Assembly (NCBI GenBank): GCA_000442125.1
Contig: KE546974.1
Coordinates: 1,116,001 to 1,180,000, forward strand
Origin: Opeltia flavorubescens
Taxonomy: Eukaryota; Ascomycota; Lecanoromycetes; Teloschistales; Teloschistaceae
DNA: 64,000 bases
Direction of reading: 5' to 3'
The notes under the pieces are model-generated. The model was not told the origin of the DNA, did not search any database, and saw only the letters and a list, made by a program, of their open reading frames with translations. A program made the position numbers and the translations under genes. Of this stretch, positions 24,446 to 35,631 are shown piece after piece; position 1 is the stretch's first letter; the number at the start of each line of letters is the position of its first letter.

Positions 24446-26238
24446 TTATGTGTGAATAAAAACCTGGATGTTAGAGCTGCGGAAGCTAAGCTATCAGAAA
24501 GAAGTCTAATCAATATATATGCACATGATCTTAAGATCCGAGCGGATTATCTCACGCCTATCGCAAGCCTCGCTTCGGCGCCGCTTTGAGAATTTCAAGA
24601 CTGATGGCAAGAGGACATATACGGTTCGAGTAAAGAATAGTGAGACTGAGGATGACTCAATCTAGGTCTGAGCTCGTTCTGAAGTCGCAGCTTGTTCGTC
24701 CCCTGTTTCTCGATTTATCCGGAGAAAGGGAACTTCAATGACTACACTTAGCAGATGGACAGCACTCAGATACGCGACGATGCCGTGGCTTATGTCGGCA
24801 TGACAGGCATTTCCATTTTTATCCTCACCATCCGCCAGGCTAGCATGATTATCGACCAAGCTGCCCTGCCTGAGGAATTCTACCGTTACGCAGGCCCTCC
24901 AGGCCTAAGCCTAGTGCACTTGTGGTGTAACGATGTATTCATCGATTTGTTGTAAGCTAGACTCGGGAGTCGAGAGTCAATGAGTAAGGAAGTAAGGTAA
25001 AGCGCTTAGTTGGCTGCAAGGGAGTAATCCATGGTAAGCACTGGGTTATCTAGCTTGATGTTCCAGACGAACTTGTTATAATCGAGACATCGAACGAGAT
25101 AGCATTGATGAGTTCAGATAGCTGTTTTGTAAGGTAATGGGCGTGGCATCCACTCGCGAATTGAGGAAAAATCGACGCTTTGTGTTGGGCGAGCGATACC
25201 GGGCACTGAAACGCTCAATTACCTTCGGGCTGTTGTGACGCCGGTTGGCTTAGACAAAGAGACGGAGTCGTATAGGGCATGGAATTCTCGTACTCGAAGA
25301 CCGTGGTGACGGATTAGAGCTGGTACGTTCTCCACAAACTGAGCTTCATCGTCCAAACAACGTGCCATTGTATGATGAAGTGCGACCCCGAAATCCGCAG
25401 TCTGGCATTGCGAGTAAAGGCACTGGAGGACAACCTGTTTAGATAGTGAGCAGGATGCCTATTGGTTGACTCAAGTGCTGGTAGCAATACCCCTTGGAAT
25501 CGGGTGTCATCGCACAAGCATTTACTATTGTGATTACACAAGCTGACATGTTTGGAATTATCCCAGCACTTGGAAACGCAGGCTGAAATTACAGTCAGTA
25601 CTCAAGTGGCCTTATGACATCCATAGATACTCACACGGGGCCTTCAAGGAATTTGCCAGTGGAGTGCCACATAGGAGACTCAACAGAAGGAATATCGCCT
25701 GGATCAGCGTCATACTGCTTTCGTTTGCCGAACGGCGTCCTATCTTATTTTAAGAAAGGTGAAGTAATTAAGAGCACAATCAGAAAAAGCGGTATCTCTA
25801 GGATAGACTGAAGGACTGAATAATTCTAGTAAAGATAGCGGTTCAGTGAGTCGCCTCGCGATTCACCAGGGGTAGTGTGCAGGTCGAGAGAGGCTCAGAA
25901 AAGTACTGCAATTGCTGTCCATAGACGGATAAAAAGATCCAGCCAACGTGACTAGATATGACTAGCTTTGCGATGTTATAGCCACTTGCGAGGAAAGCAC
26001 AATGAAGCCAGACCGACTGAGCGCTAGGCATCGACAAATCGACACCCGGCTTTAGTTGTATACTAACTCAAGTGCAATAGCTTTTAGAACGATTTAACGC
26101 ATAATGTTTACCTAGATAGTCTTACCTATCGTCCTGTATATCTTACATTATGCCGTGCCGATGAACATTCCACAGTACCACAACATCCCCTAATTGATAC
26201 GAGCAATGAAGACACTACATGTATAAAAGCGCAGCCAG
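24446..26238. other. 1.8-kb stretch without a nameable gene
   Basis: Lies between NOP6 and CMS1. Only short frames are present. The best candidate is a 49-codon plus-strand frame starting MILRSERIISRLSQ near 24,527 followed, after a possible intron, by a 66-codon frame (24,755-24,955) with a hydrophobic VGMTGISIFILTI segment. I cannot connect these to a known family and do not call a gene. The rest shows nothing recognisable. Confidence 0.4.
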
Positions 26239-27232
26239 TCAATAAAACAGGATCTTAGTCGGAGCTTTGGCGCTGTTGTAGCGCGACTTCAACTCTTCTC
26301 TAGTCAAAAGCCGCATAAGAGGCTGCTGGGTTTCTTTCATGTCTAGGATGCCGCGTTTCTTTCGATCGAGAAAAGAGCAATCAATGACCAAACGTTTGAG
26401 ACTTTCGACAGATAATACGCCTACTGGTTGTGTTAGAAGGCAACAAGTCTGCGGCAGCCCTTTAGACCGACCGTTTATCAGGAGATCAAAGATTCGGGAC
26501 GGCGTTCCTACGCCGATGTTCATTCTTTACCAAGTCAGCCAATACACTACACTGTTGTATTGCTGAGTGGCAAAACGAACCTTGTCACTTTAACATATTC
26601 AATGGCATCTCCCAGTTTAATATGCTTAGCGAAAAGCTTCGCGACAACAGCGTCCTTACGCTGAAACCGCTTTAGCACCCTTGAATGCTGTCAGCTTCGA
26701 GATACAATCTGCGATACTCCAGCCATTCATTACCTAGCCAAATCAGCCGCACGGAGTGCAGCACCAGTCAGAACAAGCGTGTGGGGTGCCCCAGGTTTTT
26801 CCACAGTCTCAGATAGATTGGTGAAATCTTCATTACCTCGGGCGAGAGCGAAATGTTCGAGGAAATCGGGTAGGGACTTGGCCACGCGTTCATGACCCCA
26901 ATGGCTAGTATCAAGAATAGCGCTTTCTACATTGGCGTCAGCTCAGCACCACCTTCAAGCACGGTCGTTGCCGTACGTTGGTCAACACTACCTGGAATTT
27001 GGGCATCCTCAAGTTCGTCTGGATTTAGGTACCTACCGAATCTCTGATTGCGCTGTACCATCATATCGGCTAGCAAGCGACTGTTCATCATGCTGATGGC
27101 TTCGTCCACGTCGTTCCCGAGCTCCAAATGAGCCTTTCTTGTCGCTACATCTTTGAGCATTTTTTCTTTGTGCTTCGCAAGGTTTATTTTAGAAGCTGCG
27201 GTCTCGCCTTCGTCTCCCAATCTCCTTTTCAT
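26239..27232 (-). CDS. CMS1: Cms1-like U3-containing 90S pre-ribosome subunit, 5 exons
   Basis: Protein of the 90S pre-ribosomal complex with a DEAD-box-helicase-like fold that lacks a full helicase core. Exons on the minus strand: 27,232-26,992; 26,926-26,734; 26,679-26,581; 26,524-26,472; 26,420-26,239, giving 255 residues in one frame. Family landmarks in order: MNSRLLADMMVQRNQRF, ILDTSHWGHE, PHTLVLTGAALRAADLAR, VAKLFAKHIKL, IGVGTPSRI, then KKRGILDMKETQQPL close to the end, with the terminal FY. Introns are 52-66 bases. The ATG used opens MKRRLGDEGE; an acceptor-like TTTTCACAG lies about 20 bases ahead of it, so an upstream exon is possible. Like NOP6 it serves ribosome assembly and is on the same strand, but the 1.8-kb gap rules out a shared transcript. 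Confidence 0.88.
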
Positions 27233-27834
27233 TCTTGGCCCTTCTAACTGTGAAAATAAACTTAAACGATAGCCAGATCAGAGCATCATTGCTCAGCAGG
27301 TCGCGAATGCAGAAAGAACGAAGAGACTGATCCCAAAGGATTTTGCCAGGGTAAAATATGAATACAGATGTCTGCCTTTGATCGTGATAATTCTATTGAT
27401 TTATCCTCCAGATTGCTTTGTGATTATTGCGCCAGTAAATCGAGTAACTTCAATCAACGGTCTCAAAGCCGGTTGTGGAGGCTGCCTGGAGGCACAGTCG
27501 AAATTTTTCTACGGGGAGAAGAAAGTTGAGCTTGTATCTAGGTTACTTACAGCATGAATTCATGATAACTTTACGTGACGTCATAATACTTTTAGTTGGC
27601 TTGTTGATTGCGATCTTCCTAAACAAGATGCTTTGTAGAAGAGCGCATACTGTTCTGAGAGTGAAACTTTACACAAATATTATCACTGGAAGTGACAGAC
27701 TAGACGTTACGGTTGCGAAGTCATGCAGTCATTCGAACCGCGTAGACATATTTCTGGCATTGATCATCAATAATTGGATCTTAGGTTTGACAATTGTGAT
27801 ACCGAGGGTCACGTACTTTAAAAGTAGAGAAAGG
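27233..27834. other. Intergenic stretch upstream of CMS1
   Basis: About 600 bases between CMS1 and an unidentified minus-strand frame. It should contain the CMS1 promoter. A 135-codon plus-strand frame (27,475-27,882) starts here. It has a hydrophobic segment, but it overlaps the more protein-like minus-strand frame and has no family resemblance, so I do not call it. Confidence 0.4.
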
Positions 27835-28284
27835 TCATCCCAAGATGTTAGTGGTTCTCTCCATTTCATAAGCGAATACTGAGTCCAGATGCTCTTTGGG
27901 CCAGGTGTCATCAATTACCCGCGACATTCTAAAGCCCGCGCACGGGAATTGAATCCAATGAGGATAAGGTTGAGAAGCGAGCTGAGTGTCGTTACCAACA
28001 ACCATATAGAACGATAGGTGGACTGCATTGGTGTAGCGATCCGCCGGGAGCCACATATTTGACAAATAACTTACGTTGTCGACGTATTGGTCAAAAAGCT
28101 TCTGCACTTCTAAAGGTACGGTTGCAATCTCTGGCAGTTGCAAATAGTCGCCGTAGAGTAGCTGCATTTACTTGGTAGGCGTGAAGTCCTGCCGTCTCCG
28201 TCGGCAGGCCCTGGCCGACCAAGCTGTCGAAAATTGATAGTAACGCGTCCGTGGAACGACAGGAATAACCCAATCAGGTTTCAT
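27835..28284 (-). CDS. Unidentified, conserved-looking ORF just downstream of SURF1; structure uncertain
   Basis: The minus-strand frame 28,167-27,835 reads like a real protein, with LLYGDYLQLPEI, WLPADRYTNAVHLSFYMVVG, PHWIQFPCAGFRMSRVIDDT and SVFAYEMERTTN, rich in aromatic and charged residues. I do not recognise the family. Upstream in the same frame, after an ATG at 28,284, lies KPDWVIPVVPRTRYYQF, but a TAA separates it from LLYGDY. Either an intron joins another frame here (a GT at about 28,219 and the AG before CTACTC would fit), or the gene is damaged. The ATG is only 16 bases past the SURF1 stop, so the true 5' end may overlap SURF1 or be lost. The 3' end is equally open: an intron may follow TTNIL. 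Confidence 0.4.
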
Positions 28285-28299
28285 AGACGAAGGTAGTCA

Positions 28300-29435
28300 T
28301 TACCAGCTTCTGCTCTGCCGTACTCTGCGCGTGACTTCCGACGGGGATTTCTTAATAACCATCCATAACATGATGGTCGTGGCCGCGGAAAGTGCATACC
28401 TAAATTCAAGGCATACCTTAGCTACTGATAATCAATGCACACTTAATAAACTGGTAGGAGACTTGATGGGGGATGTTTACCATGTGAATATGTATTGAGT
28501 ATGATTATTGCGTAGGTTCACCTCTGCAGGTCTACCGATGGGAATGCCTTTCGCTTCTCGATCGTAAGCTTGGAGCAAGTCAGGAGCTATTTGAGGCGGC
28601 AGTAATCAGTGGACTGATGAATGTGTAAGACTTCAATTATAATACCCATTGTCTCCTCGATCCATACAACATCACTACCCGTTAGCTTTGCCATTTGATG
28701 GACGTCCGGGAAGTAAAATTGGCCTAATTCTGGCCGGTTTTCTGGTGTAAACATGTTCTTCTTCCAAGGCTCGCGCAATAAGCCCTCCACAATGACCTCC
28801 CCTGTCGGAAGCCCTTCTTTTCTGTCCGTCTTTGATCTTTTAGTCTTCGGTATCCAGCCTCTGTTTACCAGTACTGTCGACCCGGCATCTCCGCGCTCCA
28901 GCGGTGTAACAACAAGATACCCATCATTACCATCGTGCATTCGAGGTCCAATCAACATCTCTTGATCATGGCGTAAGTTCCCCGATGCGTAAACCTTTCG
29001 ATAATCAAAATCCTTGATAGCATCCGGATCAATCTTGGGGGGCAAAGGCAGCGGAGGTTTGATCAGACGGTCTTCAAATTTGGCAATGAGTTCGGTTTTC
29101 CAGCCAAGCCTGAGTATTTGCCAGGTCCCCAGAGCAAAGGCAGTGATGGGTATCAATGCTGAAGTTTGGTCAATTTGAGCTGTATACAAAAGAAGTCATA
29201 GATCGGTACCAAGTATGAGAATTCCCGGTCCGTGCCTCTTGCCGCTTCTTATTATATCAGGGGCATCATCAACCACAGAGCTAAAGTCTGCATCTTTCAC
29301 AGAGTTATAAAGAAATCGAGCGTGTGGAAGGACTCCTGACCGGGTCCATGGATATGCTCCGCGGCGTGCAGAGCGTCGCAAGGCTTGACAGTCTTGCTGT
29401 ACAGGCACACGTAGGCAGCGAATTAGATGTCCCAT
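28300..29435 (-). CDS. SHY1: SURF1/Shy1 cytochrome c oxidase assembly factor, 4 exons
   Basis: Inner-mitochondrial-membrane protein that helps insert haem and mature Cox1 during complex IV assembly. Exons on the minus strand: 29,435-29,210; 29,158-28,646; 28,586-28,481; 28,399-28,300, giving 314 residues, a normal fungal length. The N terminus is basic and arginine-rich, as for import. The first membrane segment is LILALIPITAFALGTWQ, split by a 51-base intron. Family motifs follow: FDYRKVYASG, LIGPRMHDGNDGYLVVTPL, VLVNRGWIPK, GLLREPWKKNMFTPEN, then VNLRNNHTQYIFTWYALSA in the second membrane segment. The C terminus SEVTRRVRQSRSW is short. The UBX-protein gene is divergent from it across about 165 bases. 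Confidence 0.93.
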
Positions 29436-29601
29436 TAAATCCTACAGCAAAGACTTCCTAGGTAAAGAATTCTATCTTCATCGCGGAGGCTCGGATGGCG
29501 ATCCAGGGATGCGGAATCACGCGGAACGCAGATCTAACAAAACAAGAATAAGCCGGCGAGGCTAAAAACATCCAGAAATATTGGCGTTGAAGAATCTCAA
29601 A

Positions 29602-31378
29602 ATGTTCTTTGAAGGAGATTTGCAAACCGGTATCGCTCGAGCTCTCCAAGAAAATAAGCCGATTGCCTGCTTTGTGCGAGGTCCGCTTGGCCCACTACCG
29701 CTGATAGAGGAAGCTAGACTAACATGCTGCTTTCGTAGACGATGGCGAGGAGAGCAGAACTTGGGAGCAGTCATACATAAGCCACCATGAGGTTCGTCTT
29801 GACGTTCAATTCTTGTGATTATAAGACTGCGATTAATTTAGCCTTCGAGTTAGGTCGCAAGCATCCTGACTGAAGGAGCTGTTGCTCTTCGAATCGAGTC
29901 AGGCTCGCAGGAAGCAGGTTATCTTTCGGCTTATTTTCCCGTCATAAGTGTCCCCACAATTGTGATTATCTAGTATGCTATGCAACCTGACTGTGTTGGT
30001 AATGCATATGGTGATTTACATCTCATTACAGCAATGGTCAACTTGTTGCGCAGCTCTGTGGAGGTATGGAATTTCGGCATTTCAGAGCTGCTGTTATAAA
30101 GGCACTATCTCGATCTACCAAAGACGAAGCTGGCAAAAATCCCACTGAGTCTGTAACTAGCAGGAATAACGAAATCGGCATAACGGAAACATATCCTCAA
30201 TCAAGCAACGACCCATCAGTTACTACAAGTTATGAAGATACCAATGGCCAGGAATCTGTGATTCCTGAAGCCCCTACCCTGTCTGACACGATACCTCCCA
30301 GAACTGTAGCCCCTCATACGGAGACGTCCGCTGCGGAGCCGGTGAATTCGAGCTTGCAGCAGGTTTTAGCAGATCGTCGACTGCGTCTCGAAGCCGATAA
30401 AGCAGCTAAAGACGCTGCGGAGCGAGAAAAGCGGCAAGCCGCCGCGAAAGCCCGGCGTGAAGCCGCAAGCGCTGGCCAAGGAACCCCATCAACGAAGCAG
30501 TCCTCCTACGCTCAGGAGCAGCGCAAACGGCAGCTGGAAGCTAATGAAGAGAGACAAAGGATCCTGAAAGCAATCGAGAACGACAAGGCGGAAAGAAAGG
30601 AAAGAGAATCGCAGCGGCGAGCACTGGCTGAGATAGAGCAGGCGGGGGTCGAGAATGCGAGTCGAGTCAGCAAGTCTGCCAATGAGAGGATCCCAAAGAC
30701 CTGGGGCGCAGCGGCCCATATGCAGCAGTGCTCTCTTCAAGTTCGACTTTTCGATGGCACTACAATACGTAGCAAGTTCGAACCTCAACACACCCTGAAT
30801 AAGGATGTCCGCCCGTGGCTCGCCAGACAGAGGACGGACGGGGATACACCTTACACATTTAAACGGATACTCACGCCCCAGATGAATAAAACAGTGAGCA
30901 TCTCGGAAGAAGAAGAAAGCTTGCAGTCATTGGGACTGCTGCCAAGTGCGACGTTGGTCATGGTGCCAATACGAGGATATACAGAAATATATTCAAACGA
31001 CCGAGGCATGGTGGGTAAGGCATTGTCTCTGGGTTATACTGCAGCATCCGCTGGAGGGAGCTTATTGAGAGGGACGTTGGGATCCGTGTTGGGTTTTGGC
31101 CGTGCTACGCTAGACACTGGGGGGACTGAGCTGGAAGGTGGTTTCGATCGAAGCAAATCCGACAACAACCATCAGCAAGCAGCAGCTACTGGCGGCCAAC
31201 AACGTATCAAATATCGAACTTTGTATCAACAGCAAGCTGAGCGCGAAAATAATGAGCTATATAATGGCAACCATGTACGGAAAACCCAGATACTCCATCA
31301 CTGTGTGACGCATGAAGCTAACGATCACAGTTAAACTTTGAACCCCAACGAGATCGAGATGAGCAAGAAGAGCATTAG
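29602..31378 (+). CDS. UBX-domain protein (UBXD2/UBXN4-like), 5 exons
   Basis: Putative Cdc48/p97 adaptor of the ER-linked ubiquitin-proteasome route. Exons: 29,602-29,680; 29,739-29,791; 29,854-29,972; 30,032-31,274; 31,331-31,378, giving 513 residues. The N-terminal ~130 residues are thioredoxin-like: it opens MFFEGDLQTGIARALQ, contains TWEQSYIS and YFPVISVPTIVIIYNGQ, then CGGMEFRHF. A long charged, alanine/glutamate/arginine-rich coiled stretch follows (about residues 230-330). The UBX domain comes next (SLQVRLFDGTTIRSKF to ATLVMVPIRG, with FKRILTP), then a glycine-rich hydrophobic hairpin-like segment. The last small exon gives LNFEPQRDRDEQEEH after NELYNGNH, the ending seen in this family. 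Specific function in this fungus is inference. Confidence 0.9.
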
Positions 31379-31621
31379 GCAGCGAGATAGTCTAGAACAC
31401 TCGTCCAGTTTTACCGAGGCGTTGAGGTCTGAAGAGTTCTGAACATCAGAATTGGGACTAAAGCTGTGGAAGGCTATTTGGCATGATTGATGCATAATGG
31501 TGTCAAATTCAATGAATCCATGAACTACAGACTTAATCTATGAGTTTCCCATGCTCTTGCTAATGTGGGTCCAAGGTACTCTCATTCCTATGCAATATGA
31601 TATCTCACGCTCCGACAAAGA

Positions 31622-32209
31622 TTAGTAATTGTTCGCAGCAGCTTGGCATGCTTTCTACCAGTCACATTAGCTTTTGCGTGAAGTATGGTGTATAGGTGCT
31701 ATGTAACNTACCAACTGATCGAGATACCAGCCACAGATTTGCATATTGCCTCCATTCTCATCTAAACACTTCGTGAACGATTTTGCGTCAGCGTCACAGC
31801 TGCGCGTAGCCCAGCTGTTGCCCTGGTAGCCAGAGTCGCTGGTCTGGCTAGCTAGACTACTATCTGCTTGCTGGGGCTCTGCAGCAGCTGCACTAGATCC
31901 GCCACCGAAAAGACCCCCGATGGCATGACCGATGGACGAGCCAACCGCTACTCCACTTGTAAAGATGTTAGCCGGGTTCTTTCCGAGCAGGGAGCGTCAC
32001 TTGGCCTACGCAGCAGTCGAGGCCATCTGTCCAAATAACCCTGATCCTTGCTGCTGACCAGCCTGAGCAGGAGGAGCAGCTTTCTGGCCGGTCGCTGGAG
32101 GATAGGCAGCGGTGCTTGACGGACGGTTCGGCTGCTGTTGCGTTGGCGCTGTAGGCCGCTTAGGAGCGACAGCAGGTCGAGTGGGAGCACTACGTCGTTG
32201 GCGAGGCAT
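31622..32209 (-). CDS. MIX17: Twin-CX9C CHCH-domain mitochondrial protein (MIX17/CHCHD10-like), 3 exons
   Basis: Small intermembrane-space protein imported and oxidised by the Mia40 pathway; relatives are yeast Mix17 and human CHCHD2/CHCHD10. Exons on the minus strand: 32,209-32,010; 31,955-31,712; 31,654-31,622, giving 158 residues. The N terminus opens MPRQRRSAPTRP and is proline/alanine/glutamine-rich. A glycine-rich hydrophobic stretch VGSSIGHAIGGLFGGG follows. The CHCH domain has both cysteine pairs spaced exactly nine apart: CDADAKSFTKC and CGWYLDQLKAC, the second completed across intron 2. One unresolved base (31,708) lies in that intron near the donor site. The frame is otherwise clean. 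Confidence 0.92.
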
Positions 32210-34743
32210 TATAATAGTATGTGATCGATTGTGAGGTGATTTAAGAAGATTCAACAATGGGCGAAGATGGAGAAGTTGTTGGAGGAAGCTTAATGAGTAC
32301 TTTACTAGTCAGATATTTAAGATCAATCATCACTAGTTCCCGTAAAAACATGCGCTAGTATGTTCCATAACAGGCTCTTACACCATTTCCATACAAAAAA
32401 CATATGCGACGTGAGCGCAGTCCTGTGTTAGCTACGAAATCCAACGAGCCGATCGAATTTGTGCGACTGCGATAATATAACGGAGGAAAGGCCAATCCAA
32501 TTCTGGCTGTCAGAGTCATTTTGGGTTGTTTTGGAGACGTTGGCCGTGCCGGACGCAGGCAAGTGATCATTGTAATGGATGTGATTCCACTGGGTCAGAC
32601 AACGTTGCAAGCCAGCAGCACTGGATACTGCAAACAACTATTCCAGAGCTAGCTCAAGAAGGTAACTCATGGGCCTGAATTACAGTGATTCCGTCCCTGT
32701 TCAGTCCCGATCACGTCCACCCAAAGACTATTGACTGCTCTTGTATTGCAAGTTTGTCCTCTTCATAATTAAATCCTCCTTGAAAGCATGCACGAGGGGG
32801 GATCAGGCGAAGGTCGGTAGATATAAGTATGGAGGTCACTTCGACTTTAACACTTAGCTTACAATATTCGTGGAGGTACTTAGCGCTGGACAAGGTTTGG
32901 ATGTAGCGACCGGTTTATGTTAATATTATTCGACATGCGTTAACCTACGAGTAGCGTCCTGGTCTTTTCCCGGAATGTATAACTATGCATTAGAGCTACT
33001 ATTGCTAGAGTTTTCTTGCCCATTGATCTACTCTTGTGTAGATTTCTTTGTTATACGTAACGGCTCCAGCGCTGCCAATTCCTAAAGCAAATGTGGCATT
33101 GCAGTAGATCTGGGTGCCTCTGATGTGATACAGAGCAAAGCGGAGGGCTGATAATTTAATCTTGATCGAGGCGGTTGGTAGCTTGTCGACAAGGATGTTT
33201 GGCATCGCGAAGCCTGGGCAGGGAAATTGATGCCTGGTAAGTACGAATCGGCGAAAATTGCACATTCAACGTCCTAACGTTTTCCTCCGTTGCCCTGACA
33301 ATCGCCGTAACGACCTTCTTGATCCATATTTCAATCCTGGAAATACGAATCTCGACGCACCAACTAAGCCTCAGTGTCAGGATGCAAAAACCCACTTTGC
33401 ACAGTGGTGATAGCTCTGAGAACGAACGGGGGCCTGCTGCAGCCAATACAACAATTTAATTGGCGTCCACACATAACTACTGCAAAAATTGTGGGGAGTG
33501 TGGCCAGTAAGTTAGCGACGATGATGTCGTTCCATGTCTGCAGGTCCAGTGTGTTGGGCGCCATAAGTTGAAAGGACATAAGGTTTTTGGTGACTTCAGG
33601 ACCAATGTAGGTACAGTGATACAAACGGATTCGTGGGAGGAGTGATAAGATGACAGGAAAAGTTAGGATCGGTCGGCGTTGGGCATCGCTTGACCCCGGA
33701 AGAAATGCCTTCGGCGCCTGTTGCACGCTTGGGGAAAGAGATCAAGATGTCTGCCTATAAAACTCGTCAAGATAGAAAATGTTGTAAGGAAAGACAGAAA
33801 CATGGATACGAGTCTTGAATAAACCTTACGGACGTCTTCAAGTGCAGAGAGCAGACGTATACAAGAAATCACTTCAATAGTCCCACCGTCCCAGTACATA
33901 ACAATGAGCGTAGGCTGCGAGAGAGAAACAAGGTTTCGCTAAGCGTGTCTTCTTCCAGTAATGAAGTTACACAGTGCAGACTGCAATCGCACGGCCACTC
34001 TCNGTATAAATAGTGAATACCTGGATGCTTTGGAGTTCTCACCTCACAAGTAGTCAAGAACCATCGCTTCAGAATGCAGACAAAAAGGAGGCTTGCTAGG
34101 TAGACATAAGGCACTCCGTTTTACGGGATACGAGAATTTCCGCTACTAAGAGTAGAAACAGCCATAATAATCGACGAGTGCAGTCAGTCTCATCCGTAGG
34201 ATGAAGTCTTCGCTACCTGATCAGAGAATCGTGTCATCTATCATGCGGTATCATTTGTTCCTAAAAGCCATATGTCGATATCTAGGCCATGATGCCGGTA
34301 ATTCTAGAATGGGACCGTTTGATTGTGCACGATTCGACGCAGAACCCGATTTGGACGCTGGATCTTCCGAGAGCCACAAACATGTTTGACTGCATTATCG
34401 TTGCCTTTAGTTGGTTGGGCCGTGCGATATGTATTNGCGGCCCATGTTCACTAGGTTGACGGATACAAATGATTTGTATTTGCAATGGAAAGCATGCCTC
34501 GAAAGCTCATACTTGACCGGAAAGTGTATAAGCTTCTATTCTCTCTCTTGGTGCTTTGTTGATACCTGTCGAATAGTGAAGCCTTAGCGAGTGACCCCTA
34601 AGTATTGTGCGACCTTCAGGCTTCTTACCGTCCTTTTTGGTCTGGATAAGACCTCGAGAAATTACCCGCCTTCCTTTCGTCTGCTTTGAAATTGGATCTT
34701 TCCGTTCGAAAGTCAATCCTCATCCCAGACCACCACGGTCCAG
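32210..34743. other. 2.5-kb stretch without a supported gene
   Basis: Lies between the MIX17 and LRP1 genes. Several minus-strand frames of 70-120 codons (33,005-33,265; 33,156-33,446; 33,364-33,726; 33,663-33,899; 33,869-34,114) are hydrophobic in part, and some have cysteine-rich or membrane-like segments. I could not join them into one protein with family features. Two unresolved bases occur (34,003 and 34,436). It may be a decayed membrane-protein gene or a fast-evolving orphan. I see no RNA gene or repeat here. Confidence 0.4.
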
Positions 34744-35631
34744 TCACTCATCGGCATTACTTCTCTTCTCCTGTTTCGATTTCTTGCGTTTTTTTCGCGG
34801 ACTGTTGTCGTCGCTAATCTCGTTCTGCAGCTCGGGCGGCTTGAGTCCTTCGCCATTATTCTCCCCTAGATTTCACAGATCTTAGGCTACGTTGGACAAT
34901 TGTCCGAAATCATGATCCTACCGATGCTAGCATGTTTTCTTTTGATCTGTGGTATTCTACTGGTTTGTGAATGTTCATCTGGTTTTGGACTTTCTTGATT
35001 ATTACCACTCTGACCTTGTGAATCAGCTTCCGAGATGTTTTAGGTACGTATGGTCCAAGGATGGCACTCTAGGGCATCCGAGGTTGCAGAAGTAACAAAC
35101 ACGATGGAGAAAGACGACGCGTCTCAAAAAGAGATACATAATGTAGAAGGAATTATGGAACCAAGGTCCTCTTTGGACCGAGCGAAATGCCTGCTATTTT
35201 TTTTTATGAAGACAGGAAAAAAACTCACTAAAGCATGCTTGATCATTCTCTGAGCCGCAGATTTGTTGAGAATCAAATTTTCGCGCTTAGATCCAACGTT
35301 CTCGGTGATCTTAATCTTCTCAAAGTATTGCTTGACTCTGGTCAATTCCCTGAAGACCGCATGCTCTTTAGCATTTACGCCATTGAGCCGTAAATATGCT
35401 GCCCATGATCAGCACCTAGATTATTGCAACATGAAATACAGCAGACTGACAGAACAATATGTTCTCGATCGCATAAGTGACGAGGACATAGAGTTTTGCC
35501 TTATCCAACAGAGGAATCCGAGATGCGATGTCCGTTAGAGCATGTCGAGTAAGTGGAGCTAGGGCAGCTTCAAGTCCATCGATATCGTCGTCAAGGATTT
35601 CCAACGACGAAATTAAATCAGAGGAGTCCAT
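34744..35631 (-). CDS. LRP1: Lrp1/Rrp47 (C1D) nuclear exosome cofactor; middle exon unresolved
   Basis: C1D/Sas10-family protein that binds Rrp6 and supports nuclear exosome processing of stable RNAs. Exon 1 (35,631-35,451) encodes MDSSDLISSLEILDDDIDGL through LDKAKLYVLVTYAIENILF. Exon 2 (35,398-35,229) continues SYLRLNGVNAKEH, LTRVKQYFEKIK and LNKSAAQRMIKHAL. These are the family's hallmark blocks. The C-terminal exon ends at 34,744 with a lysine-rich tail, DDNSPRKKRKKSKQEKRS, in frame after an intron from a serine/glutamine-rich exon near 34,930-35,030. I could not place the join after HAL: the usual AGNDKYD-type segment is not visible in 35,040-35,228. Either an exon differs strongly or that part has changed. 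Confidence 0.75.

Noticed and set aside
27475-27882. 135-codon plus-strand frame with a hydrophobic segment
   Set aside because: Overlaps the more protein-like minus-strand frame and has no family resemblance; AT-rich intergenic sequence can give such frames.
29581-29790. 69-codon reading of the 5' part of the UBX gene as a separate ORF
   Set aside because: It reads through an intron; the spliced reading joins the thioredoxin-like domain to the UBX domain in frame.
35050-35253. 67-codon plus-strand frame inside the LRP1 locus
   Set aside because: Looks protein-like but is short, has no homology I recognise and sits in the unresolved part of LRP1; reported there as an oddity and not as a gene.
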